In this document: piece after piece, positions 1-6,011 of the stretch
Layout: each line of letters opens with the position of its first letter
Position numbering within the stretch: the stretch's first letter is position 1
DNA from: JAYOEY01 sp038120295
Lineage (GTDB): Bacteria > Pseudomonadota > Alphaproteobacteria > MPNO01 > UBA2964
Length of the DNA stretch: 6,832 bases
Reading direction: 5' to 3'
Assembly (NCBI GenBank): GCA_038120295.1
Contig: JAYOLL010000052.1
Coordinates: 1-6,832, forward strand
Program-made: the position numbers and the translations under genes
Notes under the pieces: model-generated
Database searches by the model: none
Seen by the model: the letters and a program-made list of their open reading frames with translations, nothing else
What the model was told of the DNA's origin: nothing

Positions 1-68
1 TCCGTATCGTCGCCGACGCCGATATCCCTGCCGTAGCGCGCGGTGACCAGTTCCCGTGTGGTTGCCAT
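1..68 (-). CDS. 5' end of an unidentified protein, cut by the window edge
   Basis: Read leftward, an ATG at 68-66 opens a frame that stays open for 22 codons to the window edge, starting MATTRELVTARYGRDIGVGD. A GGAGAAG purine-rich ribosome binding site lies a few bases upstream, which is why I take this as a real start. The fragment is too short to assign to a family; it shows no signal peptide or membrane segment. It is divergent from the oxidoreductase gene at 371, with the inverted-repeat region between them. Existence as a gene is likely; function is unknown. Confidence 0.6.
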   Translation of the reverse strand, partial: MATTRELVTARYGRDIGVGDDT

Positions 69-148
69 CTTTCTTCTCCGCATTTCGTTGTCGGCGCGGA
101 GTTTAAAGCAGTTTTCCGAACGCGCCAGCGCGGGACCTTTGCGCGCAT

Positions 149-179
149 CCCCTTCGCGGCTACTCTCGCAAATGACGAA
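149..179 (-). repeat. possible degenerate half of an alphaproteobacterial intergenic repeat
   Basis: On the minus strand this stretch reads CGTCATTTGCGAGAGTAGCC followed by GCGAAGGGGA. It resembles the start of the widespread CGTCATTGCGAG-type intergenic repeat of alphaproteobacteria. I cannot find the matching second arm, so this would be a decayed or partial copy. The resemblance is from memory and low confidence. Confidence 0.25.
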
Positions 180-187
180 ATATCGCT

Positions 188-347
188 CCGGCCCTCTCCC
201 CCTCCCGGCCACCCACAGGAGACTCGCGGGGGGGGGCCGGGCGGGGGGGTGTTCAGTGGTTTGTGAGTAATTAGGGCCCCGGCCCCACCCCTCCCCGCCC
301 ACCCCCATTAACGAGTTGTGGGGTGGCCGGGAGGGGGAGAGGGCCGG
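188..347. repeat. 160-bp inverted repeat with 27-bp perfect arms and G-run interior
   Basis: Positions 188-214 are the exact reverse complement of 321-347 over 27 bp. The interior continues the pattern less perfectly: a G-rich block at 228-249 (runs of 9, 3 and 7 G) faces a C-rich block at 277-306 (runs of 3 to 5 C). The whole element fills most of the gap between two divergent genes and ends 23 bases before the start of the oxidoreductase gene. It has no T-tract, so it is not a classical intrinsic terminator. It looks like a REP-like or non-autonomous palindromic element; I see no open frame in it that looks like a gene. Confidence 0.85.
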
Positions 348-370
348 TACAGCCAACCTGACAAAGTCAT

Positions 371-1285
371 ATGAAAATAGGCACCTTTTTCCCCCAGCTC
401 GAATTCGGCACCGACCCCGGTCTGATCCGCGAATTCGGTACGATGACCGAGGAGCTCGGCTACGATTTCCTCGAGGCGATGGAGCATATCGTCGGGGTCA
501 GCCGGGCGACGCGGCCCGGGTTCAGCGGCCCCTACGATCACACCTGCGAGTTCCATGAGCCGTTCGTGTTGCTGTCCTATATCGCCGCGGTGACGCAAAG
601 GATCGAGCTCGCCACCGCGATCCTGGTGCTGCCGCAACGCCAGACTGCGCTGGTCGCCAAGCAGACGGCGGAGCTCGACGTGCTGTCGGGCGGGCGCGTG
701 CGGCTCGGCGTCGGGATCGGCTGGAACCGCTGGGAGTTCGAAGCGCTGGGCGCCGATTTCCGCACCCGCGGCAGGCGGATCGAGGAGCAGATCGCATTAT
801 TGCGCGCGCTGTGGGCCGACCCGCTGGTCGATTTCGAAGGCGAGTGGGAAAGCGTGCGCGCCGCCGGGATCAACCCGCTGCCGGTGCAGAAGCATATTCC
901 GATCTGGTTCGGCGGCATGGCCGATCCGGTGCTGCGGCGCATCGGCAGGATGGGGGACGGCTGGTTTCCGAAATTCCCGTCGCTCGACCCGCTGCTGCTG
1001 ACCAAGGGGCTGGATCGCCGGCACGACGACCCGAAGATGCTGATCGAGAAGATGCGGTCCTACGCGCGCGAGGCCGGTCGCGATCCCGATGCGATCGGGA
1101 TCGAAGGGCGGCTCAACGTTTCCGGCCGCACGCCGGACGAATGGCGCGCCGAATACGAAGGCTGGCGCGACGTGGGCGCGACCCATCTCAACGTCTTCAC
1201 CATCATGGGCGGGCTCGAGACGCCGCGGGACCATCTCGACATCATCCGGCGGGTGCGGGAAGAGCTTCCGGAGGCATTCGCATGA
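371..1285 (+). CDS. LLM-class flavin/F420-type oxidoreductase (copy 1 of tandem pair)
   Basis: This 304-residue protein has the features of the luciferase-like monooxygenase fold, a TIM barrel that binds reduced FMN or F420, and acts in the cytoplasm. The start MKIGTFFPQ, the segment LDVLSGGRVRLGVGIGWN (about residues 102-119), then TRGRRIEEQ and NPLPVQKHIPIWFGGM are typical of the subfamily often annotated as probable F420-dependent, Rv2161c-like. The cofactor cannot be decided from sequence; FMN is equally possible in a proteobacterium. No signal peptide is seen. The ATG at 371 has little Shine-Dalgarno complementarity, but an in-frame TGA at 359-361 leaves no earlier ATG, and the N-terminus fits the family. 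It overlaps the next gene by four bases (ATGA), so the two are coupled. The substrate is unknown. Family confidence is high. Confidence 0.9.
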   Translation: MKIGTFFPQLEFGTDPGLIREFGTMTEELGYDFLEAMEHIVGVSRATRPGFSGPYDHTCEFHEPFVLLSYIAAVTQRIELATAILVLPQRQTALVAKQTAELDVLSGGRVRLGVGIGWNRWEFEALGADFRTRGRRIEEQIALLRALWADPLVDFEGEWESVRAAGINPLPVQKHIPIWFGGMADPVLRRIGRMGDGWFPKFPSLDPLLLTKGLDRRHDDPKMLIEKMRSYAREAGRDPDAIGIEGRLNVSGRTPDEWRAEYEGWRDVGATHLNVFTIMGGLETPRDHLDIIRRVREELPEAFA

Positions 1286-2205
1286 CGCTGCGCCCCGAAC
1301 AGCGCATCGGCGCGGTGTTTCCCCAGACCGAACTCGGCGCCGATCCGGTCGTGCTACGCGATTACGCGCAGGCGGCGGAGGCGCTGGGCTACACCCATAT
1401 CGCGCCGTTCGATCACGTGCTGGGCGGCGATCCTGCGGTGCATACCGATTTCCGGATGCTCTACACGTTCGAGGAAATGTTTCACGAGCCGTTCTGCCTG
1501 TTCGGCTATCTGGCCGCCTGTACCACGACGCTGGAATTCGCCACCGGGATCATGATCCTGCCGCAGCGCGACACGTATCTGACGGCCAAGCAGGCGGCGC
1601 AGGTCGACGTGCTGTCGAACGGGCGCATGCGGCTCGGCGTGGCGGTCGGCTGGAACCCGGTCGAGTATGAAGGGCTCGGGCGCGACTGGAAAACGCGCGG
1701 CCGTATGATCGAGGAACAGATCGTCCTCATGCGCCGTCTGTGGACCGAGGAGCTGGTCGATTTCACCGGCGAGTTCCACGAGATTCACGATGCCGGCATC
1801 AACCCCCTGCCGGTGCAGAGACCGATCCCGGTCTGGCTCGGCGGCATGGCGGAACCGGTCATCAAACGCGTCGGCGCGCTCGCCGATGGCTGGTTCCCGC
1901 GCTTCCCCTCGCTCAACCAGCGCGGCCATGCCGAGGTGATGCCGAGGCGCTACGACGAGCCGAAGGAAATCGTCGCCCGGATGCACGGCTACGCCCGCGA
2001 GGCCGGGCGCGATCCGTCCGATATCGCCATCGAGGGCCGCGTGTTCGTTCCCAACCGCACGCCGGAGAAGTGGAAAGCGGAATGGGACGCCTGGAAATCC
2101 ATCGGCGCGACCCATATGCAGGTCTATTGCAGCGAGGAAGGTCTCGACGCGGACGGGCATATCGCCGCGCTGAGAGATTTTGCGGAGGAAGCGGGGGGCT
2201 GGTGA
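1282..2205 (+). CDS. LLM-class flavin/F420-type oxidoreductase (copy 2 of tandem pair)
   Basis: This 307-residue protein is a paralogue of the preceding gene, with roughly half of aligned residues identical by eye. The two share FPQ-E-G-DP near the start, FHEPF (B residues 67-71), ILPQR, VDVLSNGRMRLGVAVGWNP (about 108-126), KTRGRMIEEQ, NPLPVQ, GYAREAGRDP and the C-terminal GATHMQVY. It should have the same TIM-barrel fold and bind reduced FMN or F420. The frame is open far upstream, to 811, but that part is a shadow of the first gene. I place the start at the ATG at 1282 because GGAGG at 1270-1274 sits 7 bases before it, the ATG overlaps the previous stop as ATGA, and the N-terminus then lines up with copy 1. 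The pair may form a heteromer or act on related substrates; that is inference. Confidence 0.9.
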   Translation: MTLRPEQRIGAVFPQTELGADPVVLRDYAQAAEALGYTHIAPFDHVLGGDPAVHTDFRMLYTFEEMFHEPFCLFGYLAACTTTLEFATGIMILPQRDTYLTAKQAAQVDVLSNGRMRLGVAVGWNPVEYEGLGRDWKTRGRMIEEQIVLMRRLWTEELVDFTGEFHEIHDAGINPLPVQRPIPVWLGGMAEPVIKRVGALADGWFPRFPSLNQRGHAEVMPRRYDEPKEIVARMHGYAREAGRDPSDIAIEGRVFVPNRTPEKWKAEWDAWKSIGATHMQVYCSEEGLDADGHIAALRDFAEEAGGW

Positions 2206-2233
2206 AGGCGACTCCAAAGCCGGAAAAACAATC

Positions 2234-2320
2234 CGTCATCACCGGGCTTGTCCCGGAGATCTCCTGCCAAAGGGGACTCCTCTGGCTCAAGATGCCCGGG
2301 ACGAAGCCCGGGCATGACGA
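2234..2320. repeat. palindromic intergenic element, copy 1
   Basis: A left arm at 2234-2256 (CGTCATCACCGGGCTTGTCC and CGG) faces a right arm at 2296-2319 with a few mismatches and one inserted base. The right half also contains its own short palindrome, CCCGGG...CCCGGG. It lies in the 208-base gap between the second oxidoreductase and the HD gene; the rest of that gap holds only the HD gene's ribosome binding site. Elements of this type are common between genes in alphaproteobacteria. It might end or stabilise the upstream transcript, but there is no T-tract. Confidence 0.85.
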
Positions 2321-2413
2321 GCATTAATTGCCAAACTTGACCCGCCGGCTTCTCGGGTCTTTGATAAACAAAATTCCCGCAATCCCGCCCGTCAATTCCG
2401 GAGGAGAACCGCC

Positions 2414-3172
2414 ATGGCCACGCAGACACAGAGCCTGTCCGAGCGCGCCGATGCGCTCGAAGAAAAACAGATGAAGGAGCTGGCCGACAAGATCATCTCC
2501 AAGTCGCTGCTCTACCACCTCGCCGATGGCGAGCGCTCGATCGGCCGCGGGTTTGCGGTGGGGAGCGGCAAGACCCTGCTGATGGGCGAGGACCCGCGCC
2601 TGCCGGAAATGCCGGATGCGCCGACCTTGCAGGATTTCTTCAATCTGCGTTTTTCGACCAACCAGCAACATGTGCTGCAGAGCGCCAACCTGGCGCAGAA
2701 GAACGGGCTGCCGGAGAAGATGGTTCTGGCCTGCCTGCTGCACGATATCGCGGTGTGCGGTTTCATCCGCGCCGATCACGGCTACTGGGGCGCCCAGCTG
2801 ATCGAGCCCTATGTCGACGAGGAAGTCTCCTGGGCGGTGCGCGCGCATCAGTGTCTGCGCTTCTATCCCGACGAGGAGGTCGGCTACGAATATCCCGAGA
2901 ATTACGTCCGCATGTTCGGCGAAGACTATGAACCGGCGCCTTATATTCAGGCGGCGTATGAAGAAGCGCGGAATCACAAATGGTACATGTCGGCGCGGCA
3001 GATCTGCCTCAACGACCTTTATTCGTTCGACGCCGAAACCACCATCGAGCTGGAGCAGTTCGACGATATTATCGGCCGCCATTTTAAGGTGCCGAAGGAA
3101 GGTCTCGGCAACGACAACTCGCCGTCGGCCCATATGTGGCGGACGCTTCGCCGGCCCTGCAACGCGCTGTAG
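2414..3172 (+). CDS. HD-domain metalloprotein (hydrolase or diiron oxygenase)
   Basis: This 252-residue cytoplasmic protein carries an HD domain, a helical fold that binds one or two metals. Likely ligands are His86 (QQHVLQSA), His110-Asp111 (CLLHDIAV), His122 (ADHGYWG), His145 (VRAHQ) and Asp201 (LNDLYSFD), giving the H...HD...H...H...D order of two-metal HD proteins. Known members include phosphohydrolases, and also oxygenases such as myo-inositol oxygenase and PhnZ. The first 70 residues look mostly helical and charged and carry no motif I recognise. The start is firm: GGAGGAG at 2400-2406 is 7 bases before the ATG. It lies between flavin oxidoreductase genes on the same strand, with a palindromic repeat on each side, so it may be expressed separately or with them. 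The HD fold is well supported; the reaction is not known. Confidence 0.85.
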   Translation: MATQTQSLSERADALEEKQMKELADKIISKSLLYHLADGERSIGRGFAVGSGKTLLMGEDPRLPEMPDAPTLQDFFNLRFSTNQQHVLQSANLAQKNGLPEKMVLACLLHDIAVCGFIRADHGYWGAQLIEPYVDEEVSWAVRAHQCLRFYPDEEVGYEYPENYVRMFGEDYEPAPYIQAAYEEARNHKWYMSARQICLNDLYSFDAETTIELEQFDDIIGRHFKVPKEGLGNDNSPSAHMWRTLRRPCNAL

Positions 3173-3195
3173 GATCGGATCAGCCGGTTTAATGT

Positions 3196-3280
3196 CGTCA
3201 TCGCCGGGCTCGTCCCGGCGATCTTTTTCCGGGGTAACTCGTCGGCGGGAGATGCCCGGGACTGCGCCCGGGCATGACGA
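3196..3280. repeat. palindromic intergenic element, copy 2
   Basis: This is a second copy of the element at 2234-2320, in the same orientation and about the same length. The left arm CGTCATCGCCGGGCTCGTCC starts at 3196, and the right half at 3251-3280 shares GATGCCCGGGAC and CCCGGGCATGACGA with copy 1. The middle sequences differ. It lies in the 138-base gap after the HD gene; the remainder of that gap is the ribosome binding site of the next gene. Confidence 0.85.
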
Positions 3281-3310
3281 GGCGGGTTTAGGAATAGTGG
3301 GAGGCTGCCA

Positions 3311-4489
3311 ATGACCCAGAACTCTTTAGACGACCATCTCCGCTTCGGCGTGTTTCTCGCGCCGTTTCATGCGCTGAACGAAAACCCCACCCTGATGTTC
3401 GAGCGAGACATGCAGCTCGCGATCCTGCTCGACCGGCTGGGCTATGACGAGCTGTGGGTCGGCGAGCATCATTCCGGAGGGTTCGAGACCATCGCGGCGC
3501 CGGAAATATTTATCGCCGCCGCTTCGATGGCGACAAAGAACATTCGCCTTGGCACGGGCGTTCGCTCGTTGCCCTATACGCACCCGTTCATGGTGGCGGA
3601 TGCGATGGTGCAGCTCGATCACATGACGCGCGGGCGGACGATGTTCGGTGTCGGGCCGGGCGCGCTGCCGTCGGATGCATCGATGATGGGGATCGATGCG
3701 CGCGAATCGCGCCGCATGATGGAGGAGGCGCTCGACGCCATCGTGCCGCTGCTGGAAGGCGAAACGGTCAGCATGAAAACCGACTGGTTCACCCTGGACC
3801 GGGCGCGGCTGCAGCACGCCTCCTATACGAAGCCGCGCATGGAAATGGCGGTGACCGCCGTGCGCTCGCCAGCCGGCGCGCTGATCGCCGGGCGTCTCGG
3901 TATGGGCATATTATCGCTGGGCGGGCATTCGGATGCGGCGCTCGAAGCCTACGCAAAAAACTGGTCGATCTGCGAGGAAACGGCCGCCGCGCACGGGCGG
4001 ACGGCCGATCGCCGCAAGTTCCGTATCGCCGTCCAGATGCATATTGCCGAGACTTCTGAACAGGCCCGGGAAGATATCGCGTTCGGGGTCGAGAAATGGG
4101 GCGCCTATGCGCGTGACGTTCTGCCGCGCGGGCCGATCCCCAAGGATGTCACCGATGTCGGCGATTTCGTCACCTCGACCGGTCGCGCCCTCGTGGGCAC
4201 GCCCGACGATGCAATTCGCGATATCGCGCGCATGCAGGAAGGGTCCGGCGGGTTCGGCGTTGTGATGTTCATGGCGCATGACTGGGCCGACTGGGCCGCG
4301 ACGCAGCGCTCGTACGAGCTGTTCGCGCGCTATGTCATGCCGCATTTTCAGGGCCAGCTTGCACCGCGTCAGGACAGCTATGACCGCGCCGCCGCCAACC
4401 AGCCGGAATTTCAGGCTGCCGCGGCCGACGGCGTCACCCGGGCAATCGAGGAATACGAAAAGAGCGCGCCCGGCGGCAAGAAGTACTGA
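3311..4489 (+). CDS. luciferase-like FMN-dependent monooxygenase, LimB/LuxA-like
   Basis: This 392-residue protein belongs to the larger LLM subgroup close to bacterial luciferase alpha chain and to enzymes annotated as limonene monooxygenase (LimB type). Such enzymes use reduced FMN from a partner reductase and oxygen to oxidise an organic substrate. Visible signatures are RFGVFLAPFH near the N-terminus, LGYDELWVGEHHSGG with the Glu-His-His at about residues 52-54, then IRLGTGVRSLPYTHPF, LDHMTRGRTMFGVGPGALPS and a C-terminal SYELFARYVMPHF. No signal peptide is present. GGGAGG at 3299-3304 lies 6 bases before the ATG. It is clearly different from the 300-residue tandem pair upstream. No flavin reductase gene is in this window, so reduced FMN must come from elsewhere. 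Its stop is 12 bases from the end of the convergent hydrolase gene. The substrate cannot be inferred; LimB resemblance does not establish limonene. Confidence 0.9.
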   Translation: MTQNSLDDHLRFGVFLAPFHALNENPTLMFERDMQLAILLDRLGYDELWVGEHHSGGFETIAAPEIFIAAASMATKNIRLGTGVRSLPYTHPFMVADAMVQLDHMTRGRTMFGVGPGALPSDASMMGIDARESRRMMEEALDAIVPLLEGETVSMKTDWFTLDRARLQHASYTKPRMEMAVTAVRSPAGALIAGRLGMGILSLGGHSDAALEAYAKNWSICEETAAAHGRTADRRKFRIAVQMHIAETSEQAREDIAFGVEKWGAYARDVLPRGPIPKDVTDVGDFVTSTGRALVGTPDDAIRDIARMQEGSGGFGVVMFMAHDWADWAATQRSYELFARYVMPHFQGQLAPRQDSYDRAAANQPEFQAAAADGVTRAIEEYEKSAPGGKKY

Positions 4490-4501
4490 TTCAATTCCGC
4501 G

Positions 4502-5257
4502 TCAGGGCGTGTGTTTCGCTAGGAAGCCCGTTACCCGCGCGAGCTGTTCCTCGATGTGATCCGGGCCTTTCCAGTCCTTCAGAAATTCGGCGTTCGGCAG
4601 CAGGTCCGCAACCTCCTGTCCGATGACAGCCGGGTGTGAAATGTCGTTGCCGGGCAGCACGATGGCCGGAATCCGGCATGACGAGACGAAGTCCCGGCTG
4701 ACGCCGAACACGAAATCGCCGTCCCACAGGTTCCTGCCGAAGCTTTCCACCGCATCCGCGTCGAGATCGTCGCGCGCCGCCATCAGCTCTTCGACCCAGC
4801 CCGCAAAATGCTCCGGGAAGTTGGTCGGGCGTTCGGGGTTCAGACCGATCGGGTTCTGCAGCACCATCGCGGTCACGCGGTCGGGCGCGCGCTCTGCCAT
4901 CTTGAGACAGTAGGTGGAGCCGATACAGCCGCCGAGTACGTGGAAACGATCGATCCCGAGATGATCCATCAGCGAAAGCTGGTCGTCGGCCAGGGTATCC
5001 CAGCCGTGGTCGGCCACGATCGCGCCGACGGAACTGCCCGCGTTGCGCTGGTCCATCGTGACGACCCGGTAATTTTCCGACAGAACCGTCGGCCAGTCGT
5101 TCCACGATTTCGGCGGCTGGCCGGGCGCGGCCGCCCATTGCGCCGCCGCCGACCGCATGCCGCCCGGCGCGAACAGCAGGATCGCATGGCCTGTTCCCGA
5201 TACCGGGCCGCGCTCGTCGTAATGAATCTCGGCATCCGGTCGTTTCAGGATGGGCAT
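4502..5257 (-). CDS. alpha/beta hydrolase with cysteine at the nucleophile position
   Basis: This 251-residue protein has the alpha/beta hydrolase order: strand and oxyanion segment ILLFAPGGMRS (about residues 26-36), VVTMDQRNAGSS (65-76), nucleophile elbow HVLGGCIGSTY (106-116), and a late strand IVLPGNDISHP (199-209). The elbow has Cys111 (codon TGT, 4927-4925) where the usual Gly-X-Ser-X-Gly motif has serine. Asp205 is the likely triad acid, and His234 (GPDHIEE) or His208 the likely base. Cysteine nucleophiles are known in this fold, for example in dienelactone hydrolase. No signal peptide or membrane segment is seen, so it should be cytoplasmic. Its ATG is one base after the stop of the DsbA-like gene (TGACATG), with GAGAAG upstream, so translation is probably coupled. 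Substrate is unknown; hydrolysis or a thioester-type acyl transfer are both possible. Confidence 0.88.
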   Translation of the reverse strand: MPILKRPDAEIHYDERGPVSGTGHAILLFAPGGMRSAAAQWAAAPGQPPKSWNDWPTVLSENYRVVTMDQRNAGSSVGAIVADHGWDTLADDQLSLMDHLGIDRFHVLGGCIGSTYCLKMAERAPDRVTAMVLQNPIGLNPERPTNFPEHFAGWVEELMAARDDLDADAVESFGRNLWDGDFVFGVSRDFVSSCRIPAIVLPGNDISHPAVIGQEVADLLPNAEFLKDWKGPDHIEEQLARVTGFLAKHTP

Positions 5258-5258
5258 G

Positions 5259-5879
5259 TCAGCTTCTCTTCTCAGCGCCCACGCGTTCCATCAGGGCTTC
5301 CAGCGCCTCGTAGGGCTGCGCGCCGACGATGCCGAAGCCGCCCGCGGCGAAAGTCGGTACCCCGGTGACGCCGTACTGGCGCGACTTGTTCCAGTCCTCG
5401 TCGACGGCATCGCTGAACGTGCGCTCGGTCAGAACCTTGCGGGCTTCGGCGCCATCAAGCCCCGCGGATTCGGCAAGTTCCACCAGCACATCGATATCGC
5501 CGACATTGCGGGAGTCGACGAAATAGGCGCGGTAGATCGCATCGTGCAGCGCTTCGCCGCCTTCCTGCGTGTCGGCCCACTTGCCGAGCTCCTGGGCGAG
5601 CCGGCTGTTATAGGTGTGGGTGCGCTTGCCGTAGGGCAGGCCTTCCTCATCCATCCGGTTCTTCATCTGCTGGTACATCTGGTCGGGGTCGACGCCGCGC
5701 CCGGCATAGAGCTCGGCCATCGACTTGCCGTCCTGCGGCGTTTCCGGATGGAGAGGAAAATGCACCATGACCGCGTCGATGTTGTATTCCCGTTTGAGCT
5801 TTTCAATACGCACGGTACTGAGATAGCACCACGGTCAGACGTAGTCGGTGAAGATCTCGAACTTGATCGGATCGCCCAT
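5259..5879 (-). CDS. selenocysteine-containing DsbA/FrnE-family thiol oxidoreductase (in-frame TGA at 5837-5835)
   Basis: Read from the ATG at 5879, this encodes 206 residues beginning MGDPIKFEIFTDYV, then TGA (codon 15), then PWCYLSTVRIEKLK. FrnE-type DsbA proteins have C-P-W-C-Y at exactly this place, so TGA replaces the first active-site cysteine, giving U15-P-W-C18. AGGAG at 5891-5887 stands 7 bases before this ATG, which supports the long start. The next candidate start is a GTG at codon 23, and it would remove the first strand and the whole active site. After the TGA the frame is intact for 191 codons, with family features: LHPETP, NSRLAQELGKWA, and the cis-proline loop GVTGVPTF (Pro175). 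No cysteine other than Cys18 is present. No signal peptide is seen, fitting cytoplasmic FrnE proteins. A SECIS-like hairpin follows the TGA. The gene is coupled to the hydrolase one base downstream. The alternative is a nonsense mutation or sequencing error at a TGC/TGT codon; the intact frame and hairpin argue against it. Confidence 0.85.
5798..5827 (-). promoter_or_regulatory. candidate bacterial SECIS hairpin inside the DsbA-like gene
   Basis: Numbering the mRNA from the base after the TGA, bases 14-20 (UCAGUAC) pair with 26-32 (GUAUUGA) as seven pairs including one G-U, closing a five-base loop CGUGC at 21-25. A lower stem, GCU (8-10) with AGC (35-37), extends it across a small internal loop. 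Position, size and a loop with G and U near its start match what SelB-read SECIS elements such as that of E. coli fdhF look like. An alternative fold, GGUGCU with AGUACC at 5-16-22 or so, competes for the same bases. Pairing was done by hand; no energy was computed. Confidence 0.6.
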
Positions 5880-5943
5880 CGGAGAGCTCCTTTCGGTTGC
5901 GTTGGTCAAGTCGCTACGGTGCATCCTAGCGGGATGTCGGTTC

Positions 5944-5977
5944 AAACAAAAACCCCCGCGGGTTCCCGCGGGGGTTT
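5944..5977 (-). terminator. intrinsic terminator of groEL
   Basis: A 13-base-pair perfect stem (AAACCCCCGCGGG against CCCGCGGGGGTTT, two-base loop at 5963-5964) lies 35 bases after the groEL stop. On the minus strand it is followed by TTTTTGTTT, the expected U-tract. The plus-strand side has only three T before CC, so it acts mainly leftward. It separates groEL from the DsbA-like gene, which therefore probably has its own promoter in 5880-5943; I see no convincing one. Confidence 0.92.
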
Positions 5978-6011
5978 CCGTTGACCTGCCGGTCGATGTA
6001 AGGCGTACGCC

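Noticed and set aside
43..270. A 75-codon rightward open frame over the left intergenic region
   Set aside because: It starts inside the leftward gene, runs through the G-run repeat, and has an Arg/Ser/Gly-rich composition typical of noncoding GC-rich frames.
811..1281. A longer N-terminus for the second oxidoreductase
   Set aside because: This part is out of frame with the first gene and resembles no protein; the coupled ATG at 1282 with GGAGG fits better.
4490..4501. Terminator between the convergent oxidoreductase and hydrolase genes
   Set aside because: The gap is only 12 bases and holds no hairpin or T-tract.
5259..5813. Short DsbA-like protein starting at the GTG at 5813
   Set aside because: It lacks the first strand and the active-site motif and has no matching ribosome binding site; the strong site is before the ATG at 5879.
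5835..5837. The TGA as a simple nonsense mutation (pseudogene)
   Set aside because: Possible but less likely: the rest of the frame is intact, the stop falls exactly on the redox cysteine, and a SECIS-like hairpin follows.
5880..5943. Promoter for the DsbA-like gene, from TTGAAC and TAGGAT on the minus strand
   Set aside because: The two hexamers are only 11 bases apart, too close for a sigma70-type promoter, and no better pair is visible.
5250..5984. A 244-codon rightward open frame opposite the DsbA-like gene
   Set aside because: It is the antisense shadow of a gene with clear family motifs, has no good ribosome binding site, and runs into the groEL terminator.
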